A stretch of 64,000 nucleotides of DNA from Hydnum rufescens UP504 (taxonomy: Eukaryota; Basidiomycota; Agaricomycetes; Cantharellales; Hydnaceae): assembly GCA_014904985.1 (NCBI GenBank), contig MU129030.1, positions 1 to 64,000 on the forward strand. Reading direction: 5' to 3'. Numbering within the stretch: position 1 is the first letter of the stretch; each line of letters begins with the position of its first letter. Position numbers and translations under genes: made by a program. Below are positions 1 to 11,688 of the stretch, one piece after another. The notes beneath the pieces were generated by a model, which did not search any database, was not told the DNA's origin, and was given only the letters and a program-made list of their open reading frames with translations.

Positions 1-38
1 CATAAGATAACAGTGTTATCTTTGCCCCATAAGAGATT
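1..38. repeat. Palindrome plus 17-bp tag, copy 1
   Basis: Positions 4-22 form a perfect 9-bp-arm palindrome around a central G (AAGATAACA-G-TGTTATCTT). It is followed by the tag TGCCCCATAAGAGATTG. The same arrangement recurs at 3253-3289 with paired changes in the arms. The two copies bracket about 3.2 kb of simple and satellite repeats. Function unknown; it could be the end of a repeat element. Confidence 0.75.
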
Positions 39-80
39 GCTATTTCCGGCCCGGTCGGCTATTTCCGGCCCAGGTTGTTT

Positions 81-205
81 ATGTCAGCATATTATGTCAG
101 CATATTATGTCAGCATATTATGTCAGCATATTATGTCAGCATATTATGTCAGCATATTATGTCAGCATATTATGTCAGCATGTTATGTCAGCTACTATGT
201 CAGCA
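81..205. repeat. 13-bp minisatellite, about 8 copies
   Basis: The unit ATGTCAGCATATT is repeated head to tail about eight times from 81 to 184. Two degenerate partial units follow to about 205. Because 13 is not a multiple of 3, all frames stay open through it, and the open frames crossing it are artefacts. Confidence 0.95.
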
Positions 206-1250
206 GCCTTCACACATTTATACCCCCACCCTCTATTCAGTTACTCCTACTTTGTATTCATCTCATTTAGTTTAGCTTCATTTATATATCCCCCATTCCC
301 ATTCAGTTACTCCTGCTTCATTTTTATTTCTTTCATTCTCCTTCTTTCCGGGTTGCCGGGTTCCACCCCTATCTCATTCATTCTATCTTCTTCTTTCCAG
401 GTTGCCGGGTTCCACCCCTATCTCATTCATTCTATTCTTCTTCTTTCCAGGTTGCCGCGTTCCACCCCTTCCATTGACTCCATTTTCTTTCCTTTTAGTT
501 TATTCCATTCTTCCCCTTTCTTATGTTCCCACATTGTACCCCCTATCCCATTTATTCTATTTAATTCATTCCATTCTTCCCCTTTCTCCCCCCACCAGGT
601 CGTACCCCCTATTTCTTTCATTTTATTCCATTCTTCTTCTTTCTCATCTTCCCGCATTCCACCCCTTAATCTCATTTATTCTCATTCATTCCATTCTTCC
701 CCTTTTTCATGTTCCTGCCTTCCCCCCCATCTCACTCCATCTTCATCTCCCCTTACTTCATTCCATTCTTCCCCTCATCAACATTCCCAGCTTCTACCTC
801 CATCCAGCTTATCATAAGTCTATTTTCCATCTCCTCAGCTTTATCTCCATTCAGTCACTCTCACTTCACTTTCATCTATATACACTATTCCACTCCTCAA
901 TTCATCTCAACACTCATACCATATTTCTACCCTTCCATCATCTCATTTCATTACATATTCACATCCATCTCATCTACTCGTCTGTCCCTTCATTATGTCT
1001 CCAGTCTCCAATCCTCACAACCTCAGTAGTCTCTTCATCTGTCTTCACATCATGTCCATACTCCACTTTCGTCCTCAACACCATCTCACAGTCCCCACAG
1101 CTAATCACTCATTTTTCACTCCACACAATCTTAAATCATCACAATATCACATTCCAAGTCACCCTTAACTTCCACATCTTTCACTATTCTGTCGTGTTGA
1201 CGTAAGAAGCATCTTGTTGTAACAGGCATCTTGTTGTAAGCCTGTTGTCG
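200..1250. other. Pyrimidine-rich low-complexity tract, no gene seen
   Basis: About 1 kb in which the plus strand is overwhelmingly C and T (TTCC, CATTC, CCCC words). It holds a 49-50 bp direct repeat at 341-480, starting at the GGTTGCCGGG words near 351, 400 and 450. Open frames up to 267 codons occur, but they encode only Ser/Leu/Pro/Phe low-complexity sequence with no domain. They are open because pyrimidine-only codons cannot be stops. Near 1210-1250 there is a short duplication of a GCATCTTGTTGTAA word. Confidence 0.7.
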
Positions 1251-2150
1251 TAAGGAGCAAGTCCATACATTCATCCATTATTCCCCAAAATTCAATTCAA
1301 TAACAACAAACAACAAACATAAATCACCTTTACCTCATTCAGTAATCAACTTACATAAGTCAAACACAATTCTATTTCACTGATCCAATTCTCTTTCGCT
1401 TATCTAATTCATCTCATAATCTGCTTACATAACTCAAATGGTACTCTCTTTCACTTATCTAATTCCTTTTAGCATTCCATAGGCTTTCATTTCATCCTGG
1501 TCCCTCAAAAACAACAGCACTCAGAACTAATCAATCAAAACTCTCCAGTGTCTATCAAACACTCTGGTGGCCATCAGAAGACCTGTAGAGAGGTGCAGTA
1601 TGTAATGAGTCACATCTATCAAATCCAATTCCATTTGATCACATCATCAAAACCAATTCCACTTGATCACATCCATACTAACTTATCTAATTCAATTTTC
1701 TATAAATTCCCATGTATTTCCTCATTTATCCTCATTCTTCCTACCACAAGAATCAGCTAACCAGAGCCTCCTCACCTCATTATTCGTCAGTGCATAAGTC
1801 ACAATTCTTTCACCAACACACTCACTAGTGGGACCATCATCTCACTTGATTACATTCCATGTCATGAACATCCAATTGCAATCTGTGCTCTAGTCCACAA
1901 TTGTAGTGGTCCTCTATGAGAGCACTGCCCACAGTCAAAAGCATCAGCCTGTCTGTGAATCATTGCAATCGCAGCCCTTGTACAGTCTTCATGCATGATG
2001 CTCTGGTTGTTCAATAACACTATTGTATTGGTTCCTGAGCTGTGAAAAAGATTGATGATGGGTTTGTATTAGTTGCCAAGAGATTGATGATGGGTATCCA
2101 CCTGTGAGATGGTGTCATATGGTGGGATTGAAATAGAATTTAATGTGCAA
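1251..2150. other. Intergenic, no gene recognised
   Basis: AT-rich, with scattered ATCACATC/CTCATTC words that look like a decayed continuation of the preceding low-complexity tract. No reading frame with a recognisable domain or convincing splice structure was found on either strand. Confidence 0.5.
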
Positions 2151-3000
2151 CCAGGGCACCCATAGATATGTGAGTGCTATCAAAATTATCCTACAGATCT
2201 CCTCTCCAATATAATTCCACTCCCAGCTTTATTGCAGGTCATATAACCCTAGGGCGCAGGTCTCTCACTAGGGCGCAGGTCCTATATCTCATCAACCAGT
2301 GCACCCATGCACATGTGAGTGGCATCAAAATTATCCTACAGATGTCCTCTCCAATATATTTCCACTCCCAGCTTCATTGCAGGTCATATAACCCTAGGGC
2401 ACAGGTCTCTGCCTAGGGCGCAGGTCCTATATCTTAGCAACTAGGGCACCCATAGACATCCAAGTGGTATCAAAATTATCTTACAGATGTCCTCTCCAAT
2501 ATAATTCCACTCCCAGCTTTATTGCAGGTCATATAACTCTAGGGCGCAGGTCTCTCACTAGGGCGCAGGTCCTATATCTTAGCAACCAGGGCACCCATAG
2601 ACATCCAAGTGGTATCAAAATTATCCTACAGATCTCCTCTCCAATATAATTCCACTCCCAGCTTTATTGCAGATCATATAACCCTAGGGCGCAGGTCTCT
2701 CACTAGGGCGCAGGTCTTATATCTCACCAACCAGGGCACCTATAGACATGTGAGTGGTATCAAAATTATCCTACAGATGTCCTCTCCAATATAATTCCAC
2801 TCCCAGCTTTATTGCAGGTCATATAACTCTAGGGCACAGGTCTCTCACTAGGGCGCAGGTCTTATATCTCACCAACCAGGGCACCCATGGACATGTGAGT
2901 GCTATCAAAATCTTCCCACAGATCTCCTCTCTAATATCATTCCACTCCCATCTTCATTCCAGCTCACATCACTATAACAACCACAGGGCGCAGGTCTCTT
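2150..3000. repeat. 145-bp tandem satellite, about 6 copies
   Basis: A unit of about 145 bp is repeated head to tail. The word ATCAAAATTATCCTACAGAT and its variants recur near 2179, 2324, 2469, 2614, 2759 and 2904. Each unit has two AGGGCGCAGGTC boxes, a CACTCCCAGCTTTATTGCAG word and an ACCAGGGCACCCATAGACAT word. Units differ by a few per cent and the last one is more diverged. AGGGCGCA boxes continue singly to about 3250. Short open frames repeat every 145 bp and are artefacts of the periodicity. Confidence 0.93.
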
Positions 3001-3252
3001 TCCACCCATATCTCCTCAACCAAGCTACTCCCACACTTCATTTTGGGCTCAAAATCACCACACAGATCATACCTACAATTTGGTACCATTTATGTCCCTG
3101 TTGCGGCTCTTAAAGACCTAGGGCGCAACAGGGCGCGGGTCTTGTGACCCCTGCAGGGCCTCAACCAGGGCAGCTAGAGCTTAGTGAGTACCACCATTAG
3201 AAAGCCTCAGATGTAGGCTACCCAGACACAGGTCAAAGTCCCTAGGGCGCAG

Positions 3253-3289
3253 TAAATAACAGTGTTATTTATGCCCCATAAGAGATTGA
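3253..3289. repeat. Palindrome plus 17-bp tag, copy 2
   Basis: Positions 3253-3271 read TAAATAACA-G-TGTTATTTA, followed by the tag TGCCCCATAAGAGATTG, as at position 4. Relative to copy 1, two positions of the left arm differ and the two matching positions of the right arm differ in the complementary way, so the palindrome is kept. Confidence 0.75.
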
Positions 3290-4200
3290 AGTTGGTGAGG
3301 CAATTATTAAGAAAGTGGGGGATGAATAAAGGAAGGATGCAATAGGTAAGCAGGAAGGTGAACATTGATAGGGAGAGGGACTAGAAATGGTAAGCAATGG
3401 GTGGTGATGAGGTGAGATCATGTGATTGTGGGATAGTCATGGTTAATCTCATGAGGTTGCAAGTATGACTTGGAACACTAGATGCTGTTGCACTCTCATG
3501 CAGCCTGGACTGACTTGAGCAATAGTATAGAAAGGTAAGAGTCATTGATGTGGCTAATTGTCCAATGTGGGAGATTGTGTTTTATGGTGATAAACTCATG
3601 TACTAGGTTTAAGCCCTCCAGATCTTGTAGAGCACCTATGAGTGCTGGGTTGATCAATTTTTAGTCCCAGTTGAAGAAGATCAGTATTAGTTATGAGAAA
3701 CTAGATGTATTGAGTGTTGGGAAGGCCAGGTGAAAGCATCCAGGGATTGGCCAAGCTTGTGAGGTCCTTATTTCACCTCCCAGTTTTTGTTGATAGCAAA
3801 AAGTCCCTTGGACCAAACATCATCACCCACCCCCATGGGAAAAATTGTCACCCCATGAGAATGCACATTCAGTTCCTGTTGTTGGAACCAAATACAGCCT
3901 ACAGCACTCAGCTTCAATAGAAGCAGCCATGTAAGTCAGTCAGCAGGCTTTTCTGAAGGGCACATTACATGCTGCACAGAATTGCTGTTCTCTGGTAATT
4001 AGCAAAGCAAGGTCACTGAGTCTCTAGTGTAGGAGGTTGATGTTGCAGAATCAAGTTGCCTCTGATAGATGTGGTGAACTCAATAGAAGGTCACCTGTAG
4101 GCCCTTGTCTTTGGGGTTGGGATTCCATACATGCATGCTGATGTAATAAGCCCAATCATAATAGGGGTGATTATGTAACATTCCATTCTTATGTAACTAC
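3290..4200. other. Intergenic, no gene recognised
   Basis: Mixed-composition DNA with only short open frames, none carrying a recognisable domain or a supported splice pattern. It looks like decayed repeat DNA leading into the 4.2-4.7 kb direct repeat. Confidence 0.5.
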
Positions 4201-4203
4201 CCA

Positions 4204-4697
4204 GGCCAGGCAGACATTCCATACATACACACATGTAAATGGTCGCCTGTGTAAATAGGCCATGGAGGGGAGGCTTATGTAATCCTGCTAATTGATTTTT
4301 ATTTTTTTTTCAATTTAAAACAAAAACATGTGGCACCCAATTTGATTAGAGTCATCATCCCTTCATTTTTTTTTCAATCATTCAATGCCCCCCTCCCCCC
4401 TCCTGGTGGGATGGACAGGATCACATTGGATCATGTTGGTCCTTAGAAAACATAGGTGAGGGATCCATACAGGAACAATTCATTCACAGGGTGCAAGAGG
4501 TGAAAATGAGAATTGGCTGACTTGGGCCAGGCAGACATTCCATACACACACAGATGTAAATGGTAGCCTGTGTAAATAGGCTATGGAGAGGAGGCTTATG
4601 TAATCCTGTTTATTTAAACACATGTGCCACCCAATTTGATTACAGAGTGTCATCATCCCTTCATTTTTTTTTTTCAATCATTTGATGCTGCCCCCTG
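4204..4697. repeat. About 175-bp direct repeat, two copies 320 bp apart
   Basis: Copy 1 runs from about 4204 to 4392 and copy 2 from about 4524 to 4697. Both start with GGCCAGGCAGACATTCCATA. They share a GTGTAAATAGGC word, an AGGCTTATGTAATCCTG word, a CACCCAATTTGATTA word and an ATCATCCCTTCA-T(n)-CAATCAT end. The right edge of copy 2 coincides with the end of the recognisable coding sequence of the minus-strand P-loop gene, so the repeat probably truncated it. Confidence 0.85.
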
Positions 4698-5628
4698 CCC
4701 CCCGCGACAAGAATCAGCAGGACTAGGCACTGCTTCCAGATATTGATGCCAACATTTTGCAAGACCGGGCGAAGAATCAAAGTCGGCCAGAGCATCCTCA
4801 ACTGCTGAAAAGAGCCCAGAGAAAAACCGCAAGAAACGGTCCCCTAATTCTTCACGAGACATTTTGGCGGGGCGATGGATAAGATACTCGCGGACCGCAC
4901 CATCTGCTGCTGGAAAACCTGATTGGGCCAGTGCGAGTCCATAAAGACATGGCAAGGACTCACAATTTCACTCACCAGTTGATCCAGCTTTGCGGAGATT
5001 AAACGGGATTGTGAACACGAGATTGGCCATCTCATGGACTGTCCTAGATTTTCCCGTCCCAGAACTCTGTATAATTGATGTGTTCCCACAGTCCAAAGTG
5101 TTCTCATAATGGATTGCCATCATATCATCGATGGTATTCTTGAGAAGAGAATGACAAGAGCCGACATATTCGGGGGACCATGCTTCACTCATTGCTAGAG
5201 GTACGACCAGGGGCCTTTATTGAGAGCCTCTCCACCTTATAACAAAGGTCCTCACCGCTCACTATAAGAGCGAATCAGCAGGTAGAGACAGGTGGGAAAT
5301 GCCAGAATTTGACTTACATCGTGCTTCTCTAAGTTGAGGATCATCTTTCAAGCGTGGGATTGAATTCCTTGGGAAGGGGGGTTGCGCTCAGCTGGGAAAG
5401 ATACTCACCATGGTGGATGACATTTCCAAAGATCTTAGCAGTCCATGCGGTCTCCATTTTCTGTACGAGATCTGCATCCTCACTGAGGATCCGCTTAGCT
5501 TGTTCAAGTGTCATGGAATGACCAGCGATATCATGGATAGTAATCAGAATGTGAGAAGCGGCCACAAGGTCAAAATCGTCTTTAAGGAGAGACCCGACTA
5601 CTCCATGCCCTGAAAGACTGCATTCCAT
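4690..5628 (-). pseudogene. Truncated P-loop (Walker A) protein of an agaricomycete family
   Basis: The minus strand encodes pieces of a protein whose central part carries a Walker A-like QSSGTGKS followed by VFTIPFNLR. From memory this pattern is common in a large uncharacterised family of agaricomycete proteins. Order: an N-terminal block from 5628 (MECSLSGHGV...), a block ending LKDDPQLREAR just before a GTAAGT donor near 5327, the P-loop block 5192-4975, a GTGAGT...CAG intron near 4974-4920, then a block to about 4690. The N-terminal block and the LKDD block are in different frames and join only with an intron or a 1-nt correction. The C-terminus runs straight into the direct repeat and ends there, so most of a full-length protein is missing. 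ATP binding is inferred from the P-loop only. Confidence 0.55.
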
Positions 5629-5749
5629 TATGTCATTCTTATTTGAAGGAGCGGGACCGGAAACACGAGGCGATTCCGCGGAACGAAAGGAAGAGCCACG
5701 GCCTGGACTTGGGCACTAGCAGGAGAGGTGCCCCGACGGAGGGGCCAGT

Positions 5750-8129
5750 TTGCTTGATCCATCGCGTCCAGTGGCTCTGCCATATGATACCGGATGCAAA
5801 ACGGCCGGACGTCTCCGGTTCTTTGATTGTGTTGACGCGACCAAATATCATCCAACAAGTATGGTGTTCGGGAGGATCTTGAAAATTGACAGGCATGCCC
5901 CTCCTGCTGATGTTGTCGTTGATCCTTGGGCAGTGGATGGCAAGGAAAACTACCCTCGTTCCAATTCTCTTGCCACCCTTTCCACACCGATTCCCGTGAA
6001 AACCACGCCATGGGTCGTACCAGTGACAGCACTCGACACCGGCACCGCACCCACGAGAGCGAGAACGTTTTCGCTCTCTGTCGCTGATGGAACTGACCAA
6101 TCTACCAATCTGCCGGACACTCACGCGACAAACCGAGCGTTTGAACGCATGCTCGATGAACTCCAAATACCTTCCACTCTCCGTCCTAAGCTCTTTACTC
6201 TCGAGACCCGCTTAAGGCGGCCATGCTTAAGTCCTCACATGTTCTAAAAACCGAAACCCCCCTTGTTCCCCCCAAATTTCCCCCCCAACTTCGCAAATCG
6301 AAGAGCAGCACATCCCTACAATCCCAAGCCAGCCAGCCACACCCACGGTCTACTTTCTCTGAAGTCCCATCTTATCTCCAGCTCCACGATCGATCCGCGA
6401 CAGTAGGCCTCGCCGCTTCCCTGGATGTCTCCATAGATTCTGCGATCTACGTTGGCCCAGGGCTAGAAGATGGTGCTTCTGCGTCCGCATCGAGCCTTCC
6501 CCATTATGCGTCTTCATCTGGTCCCTTACACGATATTCCCCCTGTCTCTACTTCCAAGTCTGGAAAAGACCAAGACCGGGATTTGTCACCTGCGAAATTC
6601 TGCCTGCTCCTCAAATCTACCGGAAGCACAGATCTTCCGGTAGAGAAAGTGAAGAAACTGCGTCTTATGTTGCGTAATGAATCCGCCGGGTGCGTCAGGG
6701 CGACACATTCTTGTGACGTTCGCTGATGGAGTATCTACAGCTGGTCCGAACTGTTCATTAGAGAGGAGGATATTCTGCCCTCTTGGCGAGTCTTACGGAT
6801 CTTTTGCAACTCGAATGGAGGCTGGTGCCTTTCATCCTATTTGAGGATTATCACTAATACTACCATCCCAGGGAAGAACAACGGGACGATAAGATTCTTC
6901 ACGAATTATTACGATGTTTCAAGGCATTGTCGACATCGTCTATCGGATGCTTTGCCTTGCGAACCTCTTGCCCGACTCCGTTTAATGAGCTTGTGGCACT
7001 TCTGTATTCAGATAAAAAGCCAGGTGATTTGTGCTCTCGCCAGCTCATCGTGGACTTGTTGCAGATCCTTTTCGAGCTTTATCCATCCCCTACTTCGCCG
7101 GGCCACCCAAACCCTAATACTAATCATTCCAGTCATAGAGGCACATGGAAGGATTTCGGAACGGATCAAGCTCACAAGCCAGCCATTGGCTCCGTCACAA
7201 CCTCCATACCCCAGCCAACCTTCCCTCTGCCAGACACCCACTCATCGATATTTTCCCTTATCCGCTCTCTACTTCTCACTACGGCGCCACCCCCCGCCGA
7301 GCAACCCGGCGTGCCTATTCAGCCACACTCATTCATACAGCAGTTACACGTACCGAGGATATACAAGACATATTTGCAAGAGCTTAGTGACGTGTGTCGC
7401 GATTACTTTTGGATATTCTGCCATCCTCAAAATTCCATATGGAGCCTGGCGGATACGGACGAAGCTAAGGTGGAGAAGCCACGAGCTCCTGGAGGTATGA
7501 CTGGCGGTGTGGAGTACGAGGCAGTAGGATATATGGTCACTTACTTTGTTCCTCCATGATGTCTTGAGGCTGATGTTTGACCTGGGTCCTCTGAAGATCT
7601 CGCATTTGCGTCTCATCAACTCGGCTGCAAAGGCCGCCCGTGAACTCAAGTTGCCTCCTTCTGACGAATTGTCAGCGCATAAACTGCATTCGGATTTGTT
7701 CGCATCCGGCTTTGAAAGAATCTTAGTGGTGAAGAATCCCCCTACGCGCTTCCCATTGAGCTGTGCTAATAAGCTTTATACTAGACGGTGAGAAAGGCCT
7801 CGACGGCATATTATCCGGTGCTGCATCTGGAGGTTGCCCGTTATGTTTCACTCGCAATGGAAGCGCGGTATGAACTACCCTGGCCTGTAGCTCGTCTGGT
7901 GGCTTTGCCGCCACCAGCTTTGGTGAAGTCTTCCCCCAGCTCTGGTGCACCGAGTCCTGGAAGCGCATCCTCGGCCATCTACATTTCCGACCCTCGATCC
8001 GGCCCTACTTCTCCCAGAAAGTTGCATCGTTCTCGGATGGATATTCCCCCGAGCTCCGATACCAATGCGGCAGGACACATTCCTCTCCCCGTACTTCCGA
8101 ATTTCGAGCACATGGCTCCTCTTCAGTAA
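5750..8129 (+). CDS. Formin-type GBD/FH3 domain protein, multi-exon
   Basis: The pieces in order fit the Rho-GTPase-binding/FH3 armadillo-like region of formins: a low-complexity N-terminus, FERMLDELQIPSTLRPKL (near 6150), SPAKFCLLLKSTGSTDLPVEK and KLRLMLRNESAG (6590-6690), GYSALLASLTDLLQLEWR (6770-6825), the LHELLRCFKALSTSSIGCFAL block (6895-6960), PRIYKTYLQELSDVCRDYFW (7350-7415), GMTGGVEYEAVGYM (7495-7535), then a HSDLFASG helix and the ARYVSLAMEARYELPWPVARL block to 8129. No FH1 or FH2 (actin-nucleating) domain follows, so it is an FH3-only protein or the N-terminal part of one. Introns include 6695-6742. The intron before the LHELLRCF block needs a GC donor. One-base frame breaks occur near 6208 and 6765. 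The start is uncertain. It is divergent from the P-loop gene. Confidence 0.75.
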
Positions 8130-9303
8130 CCCAATATTGCATTCCAGTGACCCGTGTCCATCTTGCTCCTGTTCCACACATTCCCAGAACCCTAAGCCCC
8201 AATTGGAGCCTCTTTGTATGTATAGTAGATGTAATTATGGCGCCCTCACTGGGCGGCCACAGTTCTGGTCATTAAATCATCCCGACAGTGTCTGTGTTTA
8301 CGTTTGCCTAGGTGATCGAGGATGCCACTATTGTCCTTGATATACGGACGCCGACAACCACAACTGTTATCCCAGTACCCTTTGGCTTATTTTCCACATC
8401 TTCCACTCCATGAGTGAGCAGGATTCAAATTGTAATGTGTTGACAAGCAACAAGGGCAGTGCTTGGGAACTCTCAACTCATGTATTAAGCTTCATTGTCA
8501 GTGATGGACAAGGGCTGGATCCTGCAATCTATCTCCCTTCCGCGATGCTCTCAGGTTCAAGGTCGGTGGGGGAGGCGAGATTTTCAGAAGTTTCGAAAAA
8601 TGTACAATTCCAACTCCCCTGACCCATGCGAATTCCGCCGAACCTCTCAATCCCGTAAATTTTCACCGTACCCATCCATGCCCAAGCCCAAGTCTTTTAA
8701 GCGCTTAGTCAATAACAGCTTCCCAGAGATATTTACTCCCCTCTACCCCAGTTTGATCACCAGGGAGCGAAGTCGGAATACATGGCATTGAGAGTGAGCA
8801 TACAAGAGGCGGTCTTAGAACTTTCAAGTTCATTCAAATTCGCGGGTGTCCCCGGAGCACCTGCAGCTCGATCAAGTGAGTCTGGCGCACATAAGCTGCA
8901 CTCACGCTTATGGTTCCAATTTAAGATGAAATAAGCAAACATCCTCTAGATCAATTAGTGCCATTGGTGGACGGCAGAAATAGGGGGTGGAAGATACCCA
9001 TACTGATGATGATGATGATTAAAGACATGGAGATAGGTGAGGGGGATGCAAGAAGCGTCCGACGGAGCGAGAACACATGCTTGATATTGGCCGGGACCTA
9101 CAGGAGCCATCCCCTTTGTAAGATCCTTCCGTCAATGACGGCGATGTTCCCACCACATCAATGATGGAAGCACCACAAGCGAGAGAGCGATCCATGCCAG
9201 GAGTACAGCGGCATTTAAACCCAGGTGTGATTTTGTGTTGAAGATGATTGTGCGTGTCGCCTGGCCCAGGTTGCTGCATTGCAGGCATCAACATCATGAA
9301 AAA
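8130..9303. other. Intergenic, no gene recognised
   Basis: Short open frames only. A GATGATGATGATGAT tract lies near 9006-9019. Downstream (3') regions of both the formin-type gene and the SNG1-type gene fall here, since the two are convergent. Confidence 0.5.
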
Positions 9304-11018
9304 TTAGGCGTCAATAGAGACGAAGATGGCCTTACTACACAGGCAGGCCATAGCCATATCTGAAGTGTGCTCGTACGGGTAATCAAGCTCATTCCTGCGA
9401 GAAAAACGGAATATTACCTGTAGAACCAAGGTTGTAACTGGATGGGAATCGCGGCAACGGCGACATTGGAAAGGATCTAAACCCGAAAAAGTATGTAAGC
9501 ACCGGCTGCCTGAGTTCGGCCGCGAAATCAAAAATCACCAGTGGGAAGATGAAGAATGTCATGAATCGTGGCGGGACAACTGTCGCAGCACACTGTACCG
9601 TGGCATCACTTAGGGTGCATCCACGGAATTGTCCATTTGCACATACCTCGAGAACCAGGCCAGCGCGCACATCCCCAAGAAAATGTAGAACAAGAACAAG
9701 AAAAACCCCCCAGCATACGAGTACCTGAGGGGGGGGGGATCATAAATCCCAGAAACGCAGTCATTTTGGACTGGGATCAATGATACGTACTTGGAATCGA
9801 AAGGCACCTTGGTGTTCAAGCTGAGCATGGCATAGGAGAGCGATAGCGGGATGTACATCAGTACTGGAAGAAGGATCCTATAGAAAACTGCCTGTCGAAA
9901 GGAAGCAAATGGCTTCAGTGCCAACCGTTCTTGGAGACTTGTCATGGTCTAGAAAAAGAGCCCAACATCAGTCAAAGTCGGTTGCATGCGTACAAATTTC
10001 AAAGGGGGACATACGAGGATGAAAGCAAATATAACGACATAAATGTATCCGACAATGGTGATTGATTGAGCCACAGGAGCGGTGTACGGTCGCAAATTGA
10101 GAGATGAATAAGAGAAAACGTCGCAAATGGTTTGAGGAGCCCTGGCGACACCCCGCATCGCGGTCACATTCCCAGCCTGCCGAGCAAAATACTCCGCGGT
10201 GTAATAGGCAGAGAAGTTGGCGAGAGCAGTGTTCAGGATAGCTTCTGTGTATGGCACGACGTAGTTATTTGCCCCGTTTTCATTGCGCCCTTGGTTGTAG
10301 TAGAAGGTGACCGCTGCGGAGGCATTATACGAAGAGTCTCCATTTTCCCGTGCCTTGATGAGAGCATCGGTGGCACCACTGTGGACTAATCGGGAAAGGC
10401 AAAATTCGAAATTACGGTAGAACATTGTGTACGACGACGCCACTACTTGCCAATGACGAGACCCCATGCTCTTTCTTCAATGACAAGATTGCGAACTTGG
10501 TCATCCGAGAATGATTGGGCCTGGTTATTGATAACCCATCCAATTTTTGAATTTGTGCGGGCGTCGATGTTTGCTTGGAATGCCGCTCGCATCGCAGTCC
10601 CGAGATCATTCCCATCCTGATCAATAAAACGGGCGTCCAAAAACTTGGAGAAATCTCTCTGATGTGCAAATGCTCCCCAGTAGAGCGATCTTGCACGAAA
10701 TAAATATCTGGACTAGCAAGTTAAAAGAAGTCAAACCTACAGGTTCACCCATATGACAATAATGGTCAAAATGGTTGTCGTAATCAGGCCCTCGATGAAG
10801 ACCTTGCGTTTGGTTGCGAGTTCCGGTGCAAAGACTAGCCTTGATCTTAGCAGACGAAAAAATTAACCGAAAGATTACACACATGAATGGGAATAGTTGC
10901 TAAGAGGAGGGGGAACAGATGGTGGCGATGGCGGCTTGGCCTCGGCCTGTGTCCCATTGTACTCAAGAGTGATTGCGGGTGCGGTGCAGTCACAGCTCTC
11001 TGAAGGAGTATTTTCCAT
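9304..11018 (-). CDS. SNG1: SNG1/DUF3533-family membrane protein
   Basis: A multi-exon minus-strand gene. The N-terminus (MENTPSES..., rich in Pro) starts at 11018. A first membrane segment follows (GLITTTILTIIVIWVNL, near 10800-10745). Then comes SLYWGAFAHQRDFSKFLDAR, where the SxYWGA motif is typical of this family, a lumenal/extracytoplasmic block with SYTMFYRN and SSYNASAAVTFYYNQGRN, and further membrane segments SITIVGYIYVVIFAFIL, AVFYRILLPVLMYIPLSLSYAML, GGFFLFLFYIFLGMCALAW and VVPPRFMTFFIFPLVI. It ends with NVAVAAIPIQLQPWFYR. S. cerevisiae Sng1 is linked to nitrosoguanidine resistance and membrane lipid or drug tolerance; the substrate here is unknown. The last exon (after an intron at about 9415-9397) is short and less typical, so the C-terminus is uncertain. 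It is divergent from the next gene. Confidence 0.85.
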
Positions 11019-11688
11019 GACCAAGCCCTTTGGAAGGAGAAAAGGGGTGATAATTGCGGGTTCCCCCCCAAGCGAAGCCGTTCCCTACATGGTGGTATAT
11101 TATACTGTCCCATTCCTTACGTATCATGCTGACCGAATGCGTCAGGATCCTTAGGACGCTTTGGTCCAGGAGAGAAACTCAACCATCGTGTTGGCATTCT
11201 AGAGACCCAGGACGGTGCTCCCAGAAATTTCCCAGACCAAACCCCTAATCTCCGCCAAGATGCCAAGATGTACAGTACAGTACTCATCCTTGATGAAATG
11301 TCCTTTTCTTGATAAAAAATTTTCCAGACTCGAAAAGCGGAATGAGTACGTAACTCCTACCGTGCCTCTAGATCAACCCTCTCAAGCTTACTGTGAATCA
11401 TGCCCCAATTAATATTTACTGTACTCACTACAATCGTCCCCGAGAAACTAACACCGTCTACTTAACACCATCGCTGAGATTCATATTTCCCCGGCCTTTA
11501 ATTATAAACAACCTGCCCTCCTGGGCTTCAAACTGGTTTGGCAAACACTGTACTGTACGCGAAGTTTTGGCTGGAAATCATTCGAACGAAGTATCACGTG
11601 CACACAGCATAATTCCGCTTCGGGACGGACCTCCGCCTTGCTCTGCAAAACTCCAGGGCGATCACTCCTATAGCACCGCCCTTTTGGA

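Noticed and set aside
81..205. CRISPR-like array
   Set aside because: Units are head-to-tail 13-mers with no spacers, in a eukaryotic context. It is a minisatellite.
402..1205. Open frame of 267 codons on the plus strand
   Set aside because: Low-complexity Ser/Leu/Pro/Phe sequence in a pyrimidine-only tract, where stop codons cannot form. No domain, no splice signals.
5628..6166. Minus-strand ORFs of 140 and 175 codons
   Set aside because: They overlap the plus-strand formin-type N-terminal region antisense and carry no recognisable domain.
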